64,000 nucleotides of DNA from Sipunculus nudus. Its lineage: Eukaryota; Annelida; Sipuncula; Golfingiida; Sipunculidae. The DNA lies in the NCBI GenBank assembly GCA_026874595.1, contig CM049309.1, positions 96,928,723-96,992,722 of the forward strand. The letters run 5' to 3'. The notes beneath the pieces are model-generated. The model was not told the DNA's origin. It saw nothing but the letters and a program-made list of their open reading frames with translations, and searched no databases. The translations under genes and the position numbers were made by a program. Positions 1 to 13,773 of this stretch are shown one piece after another (position 1 is the stretch's first letter; each line of letters opens with the position of its first letter).

Positions 1-2155
1 TCCAATTTTTTTAAGCAGATCCACTTTTTCCATTAAGAAGTTTTTATCTGTATCATTTTTTTATTTACAGGTTTATAAATTTTTAATTAAAAAACCTGAA
101 AATATAAGTTAAAATATTAGAATTGTTGCAAAAGTTGCAATCATTATATATACAGAGTAAAAAACATTGGGTCATATTATGCATACACATATATTTTATT
201 ATTTTTAAATCATAAATGTTTTAACTGATTTTAAAAGAAAATAATGCCACAACATGGCATTTACAAGAATATTCCTTGAATCACCAATAAAAAGTTTTGC
301 ATATTGGAGTTTTCAGGACATGCTTAATTTTATTCACCAAAATAAAATAAAAGTAAATTTGACAAAATAAAACATCTTTTCAAATAAAGTATACACACTG
401 TTGGTTGAATGAGGGACAAACAATATCATTGTGCTAATTACTATCCCAGTTTTAATTAATTACTGGAATTAATAGTCAATTTCACACCTGGTGAAGTTTT
501 TACTCTTCTGAAGTAAATGTACACTTTAATCATTGTTACCCTGGTGGTTCAATACAAAATCTAAAATGTAGCATGTCCAAGAATAAAATAAAATACAGAA
601 AAATTATAACATTCATCTAGTTTATGCACCAGCTGGGGGGGGGGGGATGAGTGCAGGGCCAGGGGAAGCCTGCTAGTAGTGGCCAAGCTGGGCCAAGGTA
701 AGCTGCCTGGGGTGGGTTACATAATGCAAGTGAAGGCTGTACTACTAGGTGGGCTAGATGTAAACAACACTTGACATGGTGTGTGAAAACATGAATAAAA
801 GCTATTCATTCCAATCAATTTCTTTTGAAAGTTCAGATTTTAAAAGATTAAATCCTTATGCATATATGCTGGGAAAATTAAATCAACAGTGCCAAAGTTG
901 GACAAAATTTAGGGTATTGTTTTTTATTTATGCTAATAACTTGAAAAATTTGCAAAATTCAGATCTAATTTTGGGTAAACAATTGAATTTTGAATAAATA
1001 AAGTTATATTCCTTAAAAAAGGTCTCTAGGTTCAGCAATTCTCATGTGAGTAAATATATTTCCTGATTTTTAAAAAAATTGCATTATGTTTTGGCCCATA
1101 ACTTCAAAATAATACTCAATACTGACCTAATTTTTGGTATGTTCATAGAAAATGTATAAAAGAATGTGAATACTAAATAAGATCAAAAACAGATCAGTGG
1201 TTTTGATATTAGGCAGCCTTGAAGTGTAACAATGGCTTTTTTTTATGGAAAACAGAGTTTTTTCCTTAATATCTCGAAGGAACAAAGTCCTAATGACCCA
1301 ATTTTCGGTATGGTAGGAGATTTTGGGGACATCTAAAATTATGTCAACAGCCTGGGGAGCATAGAGATGTGCACTGAATGACCTACAGTCATCAAAGTGG
1401 ACTGCTTGACAATGTAAGGGAATACAACAAGAGCCTCCAAAAAAATTCAATAACTAGCCTAATTTTGCAGCTTTTATTTTCAAATTTCAGATTTTAACAG
1501 ATTAAATCCTTATGTATACATGGTGTGAAAATTAAATCCACAGTACTTACAGGAAAAAAACATGCCATGGCCAAAGTTGGGCAAAATTTAAGGTACCAAT
1601 TTTATATTTTTGCCAATATTTAAAAAAAATTAACAGATTTTGATCTAATTTTTGGTATACAATTAAATTTTGATTAATTAAAGTTGTATTACTGGAAAAA
1701 AGTCCCTACCTTTAACACTTTGGGTCTTAAGTGACAAAATATCTTCCTGATTTTTTTACAAAGTGCATTATGTTTGGGCCAATAACTTTTTTAAATTATA
1801 TAATACTGACTTAATATCTGGCATGTACATAGGAACTATATAGAGTTATATTTATGGTAAATATGAAGAAAACCAGATGAGTGGTTTTGATATGAGGCAG
1901 TCATGAAGTGTGAAAATAGATTTCTAATAAAAAATTGAGGTTTTTCCTTAATATCTCAAAGGAACGAAGTCCTATTGACCCAATTTTTGGCATGGTAGGA
2001 GATTATGGGGACATCTAACTGTATGCCGAAATTCAGATTCGTAGGTCCAACGGTGTCGAAACGTGCCAGTCTTACGGACGGACATCCAGACGGACAGACG
2101 ACGGACAATGGACCATGACTATAGCTCAGATGACTTATAGTCAGCTGAGCTAAAA
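1..2155 (+). mobile_element. Family B dispersed element, 5' part outside window
   Basis: This non-coding dispersed repeat closely matches 58413-60660, so the two are copies of one subfamily. It ends with a run of GGAC/GACA units at about 2075-2105. Next comes a hairpin (TAGCTCAGATGACT, 3-base loop, AGTCAGCTGAGCTA) whose right arm contains the family B terminal repeat TCAGCTGAGC at 2141-2150, followed by TAAAAA. The start lies left of base 1, so the paired GCTCAGCTGA is not visible here. The sequence resumes at 2156 in family A sequence, so this copy appears to be inserted inside a family A element. The short open frames on both strands are broken and unlike any protein I recognise. The Helentron-type assignment is inference from the end structure. 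Confidence 0.7.
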
Positions 2156-4550
2156 AAAATTGTAGCTGGCACCACCAGTTTTGTATACAACAAAGCTATC
2201 AGAGATATATACATATGCCCAATTTCAGACTGATATATCAAACCCCTCCTGAGATATAAGCAGGGAAACACTGCGCAAAAAATTGTAGGTGGCACCACCA
2301 GTCTTGTATATGACAAAGCTATTTGATATGTATAAATATGCCCAATTTCAGGCTGATTATATCAAATTCCTCTGTAGAAATAAGGAGGCACATACATTGT
2401 GCAAAAGTCATTGTAGGTGGCGACACCTGTCTTGTGAACAAGAAAGCCATCACAGACAGGCAAATATATCAGGCCAATACATCAGACTTACCTTGAGTCT
2501 GATGCATGGGGCTGACCAGGCTTAGGTGAGAAAGGCAATTGCCCCTAGTGAACTGTGACAAATTGCTAGCTCAGGCTACTGCACTAAGTGAATTCACGAC
2601 CTGCGCCTGGCTAGACTGAGTGAACTTTTGACCTGTACCTGGCTGCACTGAGTGAACTCTTGACCTGTTGCATAATCTGACACAGTGGGCAGTCTGGCAA
2701 TGCTATAATTAGAATGCAGCTACTGCACTGAGTGAACTAGCTAGACTGAGTGAACTTTTGACCTGTACCTAGCTGCACTGAGTGAACTTTTGACCTGTTA
2801 CCTAATCTGATACAGTTGGCAGTCTGCAGAAGCTATAAACAGATCCAGGCTGACCTTTGGCCTGTTGCCAAATCTGAAATTGTAGCCACATCATTGCATT
2901 AGCTCATAGATTGGCTCCACATGCAGCCCTGAGAGGTATGACACCCATGAGGTGATCACATGATACTCATGAGGTGATCACATGCTACCCATAAGGTGAT
3001 CACATGCTGGCCATGAGGTGTTCACATGACACCCATGCAGTGATCACATGCCTTGTGCTTGGCTGCACTGACTGAACTCTTGACCTATATCTGGCTGCAC
3101 TGAATGAACTCTTGATCTGTTGCAAAATCTGAATCAGTTGGCAATTTTTCAACCTATTTAATGATACAGACACAATCTTTGCCTGTTGGTAAATCTGTTT
3201 ACACATACTGAAAGACTTTGGCTAAAATGCTTTTTTTCAAGCTGACATATTCATAAACTTTTTACCAAAAATATCTATAATAATAAAAGATGCAGTTCTT
3301 TCATTGCTAAAGGTCCAATAATTCTGCCAAAAATCATTCAAGTAAACCTGAACAAAGGCCACCTATGAATAATTTTTGTGCAATGTCACAGAAGATATAA
3401 TTGAAACAGCAATTTTGAAGAAGAAAACTATTGCAGTCCTCAGTTTGAAATAGACATAATAATGGCCACAAGACCAACTTCAGCTTTTCACAACTCAACC
3501 AAAAATAAAAAAACTCAATCTATTCTTATATGATTGAAAGAACCATGTCCTAGGATAATTCTTTTGAAAAACTGAACGATTCGACTTGACAGTTTCATCA
3601 TAAACATTATCAGCTGAAAGAGGTAAAAATTATGAGGTTTTTGCTAAAATAAAAACCAGGTCAATGTAGGTGGCAACACGAAATCTGCAACTTCAAATAT
3701 GAGTCATGTGACCAACATTTGCACAATACTTGGTAATGCTAGGTTCTGTCATTTCTGAGATTACTATGTCAGTATGCTTACTTGGCCAAATAACTAAGTT
3801 CAAATTTGTGTAATTCCGCTAAAATTCATCAAATGCAAACCATTTGAACAAACTTGAGAAGGCTTGCCTCTGGGATCATTTCTGTAAAATATTGAACAAT
3901 TTGGCTTGACTGTTTACAAGTAGAAGACTTTTAAAGGGTTTTCAGCCTTTTCCCTATAAAATTTAAGTAAATGCAGATAACAAAAAAATAAGCTGAATCT
4001 CACAATTTCATATGTGACAGATTATTGCATAAAATCTTGGGATGGTAGCTCCTGCTATTCCTGAGAAATTATGGGTTAATATACAGATGACCAATGACCC
4101 CAGTTCAAAAAAAGGTCAAGGCAGGTGCCACCACCAATACCTGAATTTCATATATGACTCACACTGGCATAAAATTTGGTGATGAAAGCTCCCGCCGTTT
4201 CTGAGATTGTCATTTTAGTATGATTTTTAGACAGATGACTAAGTTCAACTTCCTGTAACTCGGCCAAAATTCACCCAAATTTAACCATTTGAACAAACTT
4301 GAGAGAGATGGTATAAGAGATTATTTCTGTGAAATGTTGAACAATTTGGCTTGACAGTTTTGGAGAAGAAGATTTTAAACAATTTTTTAGATTTTTCTCA
4401 ATAAAATCTAAGAAAATGCAGAGTTTTTCAGATGGGTAATTTTTACATTAAATTTCATGATGCTAGCTCCAGTCTTTTTTGAAATAGTATTGGAAACGTA
4501 CAGATGACGGACGCCGCCACACCATCGCATTAGCTCACAAGTTCACTAAA
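2156..4550 (+). mobile_element. Family A element, 3' part
   Basis: The body matches the family A copies at 6455-8887, 21785-24050 and 41549-43360. It shares the GGCACCACCAGT-TTGTATAC modules, the GAGTGAACTCTTGACCTG tandem block, and the later segments containing AACCATTTGAACAAACTTGAG. It ends with a decayed copy of the family A 3' repeat (CACAAGTTCAC, 4536-4546) followed by TAAAAA. The 5' end would lie left of the window, beyond the family B copy that occupies 1-2155. No coding capacity was recognised. Confidence 0.6.
2565..3130 (+). repeat. Tandem GAGTGAACTCTTGACCTG block and GTGATCACATG minisatellite
   Basis: Within family A, the phrase CTGCACTGAGTGAACTCTTGACCTG recurs with variation at intervals of about 40-130 bases. 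A second short array at 2930-3050 repeats CCATGAGGTGATCACATG about five times with a unit of 22-23 bases. Equivalent blocks sit at 7030-7290, 22385-22570 and 42010-42500 in other family A copies, so the arrays belong to the element and not to the host locus. Confidence 0.6.
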
Positions 4551-5886
4551 AATTACTACAGATGCATATTGAATGCAAAATTATAATACAGATATATACA
4601 TCTCACATCTCTCTTTATATACCCACAGACAGCTGTATACCTGTGATTGTAAACATTCCCTGGCATTAGGAATATCTAAAATCATAAATCTACATTTTTA
4701 AAAAGATTTTATAAAACATTCTTGTCAATATTAACCAAGGATAACCTGAAATCTAAATGTCTAGAGGCATGATGTAACGTATGCTGATAAACAGGTGCCA
4801 GGCTAGATGTATCTGCTTCACACAGCTAACATATATGGTAAATGACTCAATTTAATCTTTATAATTCAGCCAAAATTCATTCTTTGGAACCATAAAAGAC
4901 AATTACTATAAGAATTATTCAGGGGATTATTCTTGTAAAATATTAAACAAATTGGCCTCAGTGGAGTCAGTCAAAAAACGTTTTACAGGTTTATAACTCA
5001 TATGGGAAAATACAAAAAAGGGCTAAGTTCAGCTTCCCGTAACTCAGCCAAAAAGCACTGAACCAAAACCATTTGAACAAACTTGAATAATCAACATCTG
5101 AGGATAATTAATGTGTGAGATTTAAGAATTTGGCCCAGTGGTTTTTGAGAAGAAGATATTTGTAGCCACTGAGCTAAAATGGGCTGTTATGGCATATGAC
5201 TAAATTCAGCTTCCCATAACTCAGCCAAAAATCACTGAACTGAGACCATTTGAACAAACTTCAGAAAGCACAACCCTAGGATGATTTCTGTGCGATATTA
5301 AACAATTTGGCCATATGGTTTCAGAGAAGAAGTTTTTTGTAGACGTCAGTATGATACGGGCACTGATGACCCCTGTACAAAAAAGGCTGAATCAGGTGGC
5401 GCCACCAATACCTCAATTTCAGATATGACTCATGTGACCAACATTGGCATAAAATTTGGTGATGACAGCTTCAGCCGTTTCTGAGACTGTAATTTTAGTA
5501 TGCTTTTTTGGACACATGACTAAGTTCAACTTCCTCAAACTCGGCCAAAAATCACCGAACTTAAACCATTCGAACAAATTTGAGAAAGGTTGTTCCGGGG
5601 ATCATTTCTGTGAAATATTGGACAATTTGGCTGAACAATTTCAGAGAAGAAGATTTTTAAAGCTTTTTTTAGCTTTTTCCCTATAAAATCTAAGAAAATG
5701 CAGTTAGCCAAAAAATAAGCAAAATCTTTTTTAGATGACTAATTTTTTGCATAAAATTTGGTGATGCTAACTCTTGCCGTTTTCAAGATAGTATGGGTTA
5801 ACGTACAGACAATGGACGACGGATGGACGGACGATGGACGCCGGACGACGCCACACCATTGCATAAGCTCACAGGTTCGCTAAAAA
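4551..5886 (+). mobile_element. Family A element, 3' fragment
   Basis: This second 3' portion of family A directly follows the first one. It carries a perfect GGTGGCGCCACC palindrome at 5395-5406, a GGAC-rich stretch at about 5810-5850, and an intact 3' repeat CACAGGTTCGC at 5870-5880 followed by TAAAAATA. Its internal sequence matches 7495-8887. The abutting 3' ends at 4550 and 5886 suggest that one family A copy inserted into another. Confidence 0.6.
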
Positions 5887-8800
5887 TAAAGGTGCGCCAC
5901 CAGTCTGCAGAAACTGATGAATATTCCATGACCAATATCCAGGCAAAGAAACATGGTGATCAATGCATTAGTTGTTCAGATACTTGAGCATTTGTATCAA
6001 ATTTTCCATTATTCAGAGGGGTACTTCGAAGCCCCATAGCTCAGAGGTTTTGGGTAACAGAGGCCTAATTTTAGGGTTCCAAGTAGACTTTTTAAGGGCC
6101 TCCCTGTATGTCAAGAAAGAAGATTCTAGTTTTAGTCATTATGATTTGTGCCCTGTTAACAGATGACCACATCTTTTAAGGTCTCAAAAACAGAGAAAAA
6201 CAAGGGACCAATGGGTCATACGGCTCAGCTGAATGTGACATATATAATTGTATCACCATTGATGTATGTAGGTCTGTTAGATTTAATTTTTACAGATGTA
6301 ATTTTTTGTATTAATTATGTAGTTGAGCGGAATAGCAATATAGAAGTATCAGTATTTCAAATATGTACAAGAATGTGTGTCTAAAATATTGCATTGGGAA
6401 TGACCAGATGTTGTAAATTGCAGAGGAAGGAAGTGGAGATTTGCAAGTATAACAATGCAGACAGGCCTAATGCGAACCTGTACATTTGGAAATACACCAG
6501 ACTTAATGACACAATGATGGACCATTACTTTTCATGTATATGAACAATGCAAGTACTAATCATTTTGAATAAGAACAATTACACAAACATCACTGCTGAA
6601 ATTCTGGCATGGGTGCACCAGTCTTGTATACAACAAAGCTATCAGAGATATACACATATGCCAATTTTCAGACTGATATATCAAACCCCTCCTGAGGAAT
6701 AAGCAGGGACACACATTGTGCAAAAATTATTGTTGGTGGCACCATCAGTCTTGTATACCACAAAGCTATTTGATATGTATAAATATGCCCAATTTCAGGC
6801 TGATATATCTAATTCCTCTGTAGAAATAAGCAGGCACATACACTGTGCAAAATTCAATGTACGTGGCACCACCTGTCTTGTAAATGAGATATTCATCAAA
6901 GACGCATAGACAGGTCAAAATATTAGTCCAATACATCAAACTTCCCCAGAGTTTGATGCACTGGGCTGACAAGGCTTAGGTGAGTAAGGCAGTTGCCCCG
7001 AGTGACCTGTGACAAATTGCTGCCTCAAGCTACCACACTGAGTGAACTCTTGACCTGCACCTGGCTAGACTGAGTGAACTTTTGACCTTACCTGGCTGCA
7101 CTGAGTGAACTCTTGACCTGTTGCATAATCTGACACACTTGGCAGTCTGCCAAAGCTATAAATAGATTCAGCCTGTACTTTGGTGCCAAATATGATGCAG
7201 TCAGCAGTCTGCCAAAGCTATAAATAGAATGCAGCTATTGCACTGAGTGAACTCTTGACCTATACCTGGCTGCACTTCTTCCAATCCTGGCGGTGTGCCA
7301 AAACTATTTATAGAGCTGACATCATCTTGGCTAATGGCCAACATCAAGGCACTGGCAATCTGCCAATGGTAAACCAAGTGCTGCCATCTGTACACAAAAG
7401 TCATCCCTACTTGAAATAACTTTGAAATTTATTTCCCAGTACAAAATGCTTTTCAGCTGACTTTTTATAAAAAAAAAAGAAATCAGGAATATATGTAAAA
7501 TTATTATGGATGCATACTGAATGCAAAATTAAAATACACATATATCTCATTGATGGCAAATTCTTGAATTAAGTTGAGTAGGGATACCAATAATTTATAA
7601 TCCATGTACAGTTGTTTTTATATAGCCACAGAGAACTGAATATCCATGATTGTCTGGTATGATGAATAACTAATATCATAAATCTATTTTTTTTAAAAGC
7701 TTTTAAAAAAACTTTCTTGTCAATATTTACCAAAGATAACCTGAAATCTAAATGTCTAGTGGCATGATGTAATAGATGTTGATAAACTGGTGCAAGGCTA
7801 CATGTAACAGCATAACACAGCTAACATATATGGTAAAATGACTCAATTCAATCTCCATAATTCAGCCAAAAATTATTCATGTGGAACCATGAATGACAAT
7901 TATTATAAGAATTATTGTAGGGATTATTCTTGTAAAATATTTAACAAACTGGCTTCAGTGGCATCAGTCGAAAAACGTTTGCCAGGTTTATAACTCATAT
8001 AGGAAGATACAGCAAACTGGCTAAGTTCAGCTTCCTGTAACTCAGCCAAAAAGCACTGAACCAAAACCTTTTGAACAAACTTGAATAATCAACATCTGAG
8101 GATAATTAATTTGTGAGGTTTAAGAATTTGGCCCAGTGGTTTTTGAGAAGAAGATCTTTGTAGCCACTGAGCTAAAATGGGCTGTTATGGCATATGACTC
8201 ATTTCAGCTTCCCATAACTTAGCCAAAAGTCACTGAAAAGAGACCATTTGAACAAACTTCAGAAAGCACTACCCTAGGATCGTTCCTCGGATATTAAACA
8301 TTTTGGCCATATGGTTTCAGAGAAGAAGTTTTCTGTAGCCCTCAGTGTGATACAGGCACTGATGACCCCGTACAACAAAGGCCGATGCAGGTGGTGCCAC
8401 CAATACCTCAATTTCAGATATGACCTATGTGACCAACATTGGCATAAAATTTGGTGATGATAGCTCCAGCTGTTTCTAAGATTTAAATTTTAATATGCTT
8501 TTTTGCACAGTTAACAAAGATTAGCCTCCTGTAACTCGGCCAAAAATCTTCGAACTGGAACCATTCGAACAAACTTGAGAAAGATTGTTCAAGGTATCAT
8601 TTCTGTAAAATATTGGACAATTTGGCTGGACAGTTTCAGAGAAGAAGGTTTTTAAAGTTTTTTTAGCTTTTTCCCTATAAAATCTAAGAAAATGCAGTTA
8701 GAAAAAAAATAAACAAAATCCGATATAGTTTTTTGGATGACTGAATATTTGCAAAAAATTTGGTGATGCTAGCTACTGCCATTTTTGAGATAGCTATGGT

Positions 8801-10494
8801 TAACGTACAGACGACGCACGACGCACGACGTACAACACACGACGGACGCTGCCGCACCATCGCATAACCTCACAGGTTCGCTAAAAATACATATTTAATA
8901 AATCAAAATAATTATGGAAAAGTAGAAAACTGATATGTTTTGGGAAGCAGTTGCTGCTGAATGGGAGAGGATACAGAATGTCTCAAAAAGTATCTACAGA
9001 GAAGAAATGGTATATTAAGCTATGAGAAGTTGCCATGTTTGATCTGAATTGAAGGATGGGGGATTGTTGCTAATAATATCTTGTGATCTGACCATGTGTT
9101 TTCTAATGTTGAAACTGAAGCATTTAAACAGTTAGTAAAGACAAGATCTATGGTATTTCCATGGTCATTGGTTGGTTCTCTGACTAGTTGTGGACATTTT
9201 AATTAAAGAGTTGACCTAATTGTGTCAATTTGATGTTATATATTATATTAGAAATGTCAATTTTGGTTGAGGTCAACTTGAGAGACTAAAACTTGGAGAA
9301 CAGAGAAGAAGTTACTGATGGGACATGCGGATGACCTATAGCTGATAACAATCTGAAGTGACTGAGTCTGAGTGTGAATTTAGAGAAGAGATGACTCAAA
9401 ATCTGGTGTTGTGTGGTGGTGAAGGGTTACATGGGGACTCAGCTGTTCATGTATATAAATGGTTAAACCAGGAGGTAGTCTTTTGTTTGTTGTTCCTCTG
9501 ACAGCTATTTGATCATGATCAAGGTTTTCAAGGAGACTTTTCATGGACCTATCTGGATGTTAAGTGTTAACGATTTGTGCCCTGTTAACAGATGACAGCA
9601 TCTTTTAAGGTCTCAAAATAGAGAATAAAAATCGTTAAAAAATCGAAAAAATACAGATGACGCCACCAGTCTGCAGAATCTGATAAAACACTCCATGATT
9701 AATTTCCATGGAAAGAATCATGGTGATCAATGCATTAGTTGTTCAGATACTTGAGCTCTTGTATCAAATTTTTCATTATTCTGGGGGGTACTTTGGAGCC
9801 CCATAGCTGGAAGAATATGGGTAACAGAGACCTAATTCAAGGTTTCCAAGAAGACTTTTTATAGACCTCTCAGGATGTATAGTTTGAAGATTCCTGGTCC
9901 ACCGGTAACAATTTGTGCCCTGTTAACAGATGTTAGCATCTTTTGAGGTCTCAAAAACAGAGAAAAAAATTATAAAAATTGAAAAAATACAGATGACGCC
10001 ACCAGTCTGCAGAAACTGATGAAACACTCCATGATCAATTTCAAGACAGAAGATTCTAGGTCCAGTTGTTAGGATTTGGGCCTTGTTAACAGATGATTCC
10101 ATCTTTAAAGGTCTCAAAAATAGAGAAAAAAAATCGTAAAAAATCGAAAAAATACAGGTGGCGCCACCAGTCTGCAGAAACTGATTAAACACTCCATGAT
10201 CGATATCCATGCTAAAAATCTTGGTGATCAATGCATTAGTTGTTCAGATACTTGAGTTTTGTATCAAATATTTCATTATTCTGGGGGGAGTCCCATAGCT
10301 TGAAGAATATATATAACAGAGACCTTATTCCAGGTTTCCAAGGAGATTTTTCATGGACCTCTCTGTATGTAAAGAAATAAGATTCCAGGTCCAGTGGTTA
10401 CAATTTGTGCCTTGTTAACAGAGAGACAGCCGGACGGACTATGGACAAAGAGTGATCGCTATAGCTCAGATGACTTACATTCAGCTGAGCTAAA
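5887..10494 (+). mobile_element. Family B sequences with a nested family A copy
   Basis: The stretch 5887-6200 is a family B internal remnant that contains CGCCACCAGTCTGCAGAAACTGATG. A family B 5' end begins near 6200 with AACAAGGGACCAATGGGTC and the repeat GCTCAGCTGA at 6223-6232. Family A occupies about 6455-8887. From 8888 to 10490 family B-like sequence resumes, with three tandem-like internal modules (9655, 9990 and 10145) each starting with a GCGCCACCAGTCTGCAG phrase. It ends with the hairpin and TCAGCTGAGC at 10481-10490. That the 6200 start and the 10490 end belong to one copy is inference. Confidence 0.5.
6455..8887 (+). mobile_element. Family A element, near full length
   Basis: The 5' repeat GCGAACCTGT lies at 6472-6481 and follows a decayed AGGCCT palindrome. 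The 3' repeat CACAGGTTCGC lies at 8871-8881, followed by TAAAAATA. The body parallels 21785-24050 closely, with the same order of GGCACCACC modules, the GAGTGAACTCTTGACC block and the AACTCGGCCAAAA-type segments. The canonical AACAAGGCCTACAGGCCT start is damaged here. It is non-coding. Confidence 0.65.
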
Positions 10495-10879
10495 CAAGGG
10501 ACCCATTGGTCACAGCACTCAGCTGTTATATATGATAAAAAATATGATTTGGGAATGAGGCACATGGTGGTTTTGTGTGGTAATAAATATAAGCTTTATT
10601 ATGAGTCGTTTGTGTTTAGCTTATGTATGATTTTGATAGTATCTTTGGAGACAGGGAAGAGGATTGACTTCATTTATTTTATTAACAAATGGAGTGCTAT
10701 TGTCACACAGATTTTGACTTGGCCATATAACTTATAAGCAGCACATATAATAAAAGAGTTTAACTATTTATTAAAATTTAATAATTAATATTATGCCAAT
10801 ATAATTTTTATTTAAAAAAAAAAATAAGAAAATCATATGATTTTTTAAAAATAAAATATAACTGAAATGTTTATTAAAA

Positions 10880-13773
10880 CTAGAATACGGGAAGTCGACA
10901 AGCGACTACGTGTATCCGCCTAAATCAGAGTGGAACGGGTGAAGTGAGGCATGGATTGAGTGGCAAGGGGAAATAGAGTGAAGTGTTGCATATTAGCATG
11001 GATGTCTGCAGCCAAATTGTGTATGTACCGTAAAAGTCGTTGCAGAAGTCGGGACTTGTACTAGGAAATCGAATTCTAAAAACTAGAATTTTCTAGCAAA
11101 GTCGGGGTGCGACTTGTAATACGTATGTATCCCGTTTCAATCAGCGTTCCCGGTACATGGAACGACGTCAGTTGAGCGATAATCGGCGATACCTTTATCC
11201 AGTGCTTTGTGAAACGTCTTTCCCCAATAATTTACACTTTTAATCATCTCTTGGGCCTTATATTTTGTGAAATGACGGAATTTTCATTTTATTAACATTA
11301 AATGCAAATATTAAATTTGCCCAGTTCAAGGCCTACCCGTTGTGACAAGCCGCAATTCAAGTGACTTCCTAATCTGCGTTACTGTAATATCATGAGTCAA
11401 TTTGACGCATATGCCAGTCTGCCGCTCTTTGATGTACATTTTCTTTCCGGTTAACTATATGGGTATGCTTGTCATTAAGAAAAACTCGCGGTTCCATATC
11501 CGTTTATGCATGTAAAGTTGCGTGTCATTCAAGCTTGATCCTCTACAGACACGTCGTGAATTCTTTTGCCTGCCCGGTTGATCGCTGAATACCAGCTGAC
11601 CTTTGAAGCCGTGGAGCGGAAATTCAAGCCCCGGGTCACCCGTGCAATGACCTTTACATCCCCATGTCAACTAAGCCTTCCGTGACTGATATCCACAGTT
11701 AAAAACTCTCATATTAAGAACAGTTAGGTCACTGTCACCATCTCGTGGTTTTCAAACGTTTTGGATAACAAAGTTATAACGTTTTACGTGAGCTGCAAAT
11801 ATATGATTTGCTTCGTGTGTTACCCGTGTCTCTTTCAGGACGATCGTATGCCCGGTCAACAATATGGCGGTTGGCATGCATTACGGTCAATCGTGCGTTG
11901 ACATATTCGTGATTTTTTTTAATGAAGACACATTAATCAATACAATGAAATAACAACATACAGGTATATATTTTATTTACTTAAAATGCCACATACGTAC
12001 CTAAATTCCACGGGAACCGGCATCCTTTGGTGTCATGACGGGTCTAGTTCAACACGGCTGAGTTTGCCATACATCCAAGCAATTTGAATATAATCACTAA
12101 TAACGATGGAAATTTGGTTTTCGAGATAAAAAAATCATTAGTCTCAGTAAATATAATACCTGTAAATTCAATGATTTTTTTTTAACTGACCGGTCAATAA
12201 AGCGTTCATTATCCCCTTGTTGACTGACATATATTTCAGTGATTTCACTTGTACCGTGCATGTGCCGCGCCTAGATGGTAAGTTGTAACAATTAATTCAA
12301 GGGTTACTAAATTCAGTTTTAGAGCCCATTTCAGAAATTAGATGAATAAATTTTAAACTAAATTATTCTTTCCATCTTTCAGTTGTCTTAAGTTGGTTAA
12401 AATCATGCCCAATGCGACGGATTGGGACTTGTCACGCGTACGCAAACTAATCATAGTCTAATGAATCCACCCTACGTTTGACGATCTTTAACGATTTAAA
12501 GAGTTGCTCGATTGTGATAGTATTTTGCCTCAGACTCTTTTAGTTTATTAATACAGTCATTTGACTTGATATTTGCATTCTAATGTTACTTAACCTAGTA
12601 AGAAACGGCAACAATGACATCGTTTCACAGCACAAATTGTAATCCGACGCAGCTGACTTTGGCACTGTACAAATCTTACCTGACAATTAAACCCCGACTT
12701 AATATGTCAAGATTCTGTTGTTATTCCTTAAATATAAGCATTGTATTAAAACTGTCCAATTGTTTTTATGTTTAAATGGTTTTTAATTAGTTTATAAACC
12801 ACATAAGTACTACGGGGAGTTGGTTGTAGTCTTGCATCGCAAAGAATGATACTAAAATTTCATATGTATCAGGTGGTTGGGACGCCTCTGAAGTCTGGGT
12901 GCGACCTATATTATGGACTTTTCCTGAAACTAAACTTGATAAGCTATTCCCCACGGGGATCCTAAAAGTCAGGGTGCGACTTGTAATAAGGATGCGACTT
13001 CTGCAAAGACTTTTACGGAAGGTTGCGCCACCTACCACAAAATCCAGAAAGCCGTCCAAGTTGTATACATATGCAAAATTTAAGGCAGAAAAGTCAAACC
13101 ACTACATGTATATGAGTGATTTTAGCCCGTGGCAGACAAAAAGATGGACGCTGTGCAAAAATGGTTGCAGGTGGCGCCACCAGTTTTGCGTATGAAAAAG
13201 AGCTATGTGAGAACTATACACATGCAAAACTTTGGTGCCACCAAAGAGTGAAGTGTTGCATATTAGCATGGATGTCTGCAGCCAAATTGTGTATGTAGGT
13301 TGCGCCACCTGTCATAAAATCAGAAAAGCTATCCAGGATGTATATGCATGCCGAACTTCAGGTGAATTAATCAAATGACTGCAGAGATATGAGTGATTTC
13401 AACCCAAGGCAGACGAACAGATGGACACTGTGCAAACATGGTTGCAGGTGGCGCCACCATTTTTTGTGTATGTTATAAAGCTCTCCAAGGGCTACATTTG
13501 TGCAAAAAAATTTTCCTGATTGGTCAAACGGTTTCCGAGATATGTGGGTTTATGTGTGGAAACAGACGCACAAACGGATGCAGAGTGCAGAGGAAAGGTC
13601 AGAGGTCAAAACAAAATCGGGGCGCAGCAGTTCACATGTGACCCGAACATAATCCCGGATTTCGTAAAATTCTGCCCAGCGGTTACGGAGGAGTTCCCCG
13701 GACACCTCTGCGGCGGCGGTGGCGGCGGTGGGCTGAAAACATAGTATCCGCAAAACCCTGTTTTGGCGGATAC
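10880..13773 (+). mobile_element. Family C element, complete, with nested TIR transposon
   Basis: It starts with CTAGAATACGGG and has a small 5' hairpin (AGTCG, 5-base loop, CGACT at 10893-10907), followed by GTATCCGCC at 10912-10920. It ends with GGCGGATAC at 13765-13773. That repeat is the right arm of a 13-base-pair 3' hairpin (13744-13773) with one bulge. Internal modules carry perfect GGTGGCGCCACC palindromes at 13170-13181 and 13447-13458. The copy is split at 11028-13018 by a TA-flanked transposon, and GTATGTA|GGTTGCGCC is uninterrupted at 13281-13300. It is non-coding, with a GGC/GGT microsatellite near 13709-13733. Confidence 0.7.
11028..13018. mobile_element. TA-flanked terminal-inverted-repeat DNA transposon, non-autonomous
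   Basis: The left end CCGTAAAAGTCGTTGCAGAA and the right end (reverse complement CCGTAAAAGTCTTTGCAGAA) form terminal inverted repeats with one mismatch. TA precedes the left end, and AA stands where the second TA of a TA duplication is expected. Subterminal copies of GGGTGCGACTTGTAATA occur near both ends (about 11105 and 12973), as expected for transposase-binding repeats. No transposase was found in the roughly 2 kb between them. The TA target and CCGTAAAA ends suggest the Tc1/mariner-pogo superfamily, which is inference. It shares its first bases with the element at 61694-63470. Confidence 0.75.

Noticed and set aside
10549-10737. A 62-77 codon hydrophobic open frame kept in three family B copies (also 17585-17818 and 25376-25564)
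   Set aside because: Between copies most differences change the amino acid, and the frame shows no domain, so its survival fits low divergence of the repeat and not selection.
13520-13744. Glycine-rich open frame ending GGGGGGGLKT
   Set aside because: Produced by a GGC/GGT microsatellite within family C.
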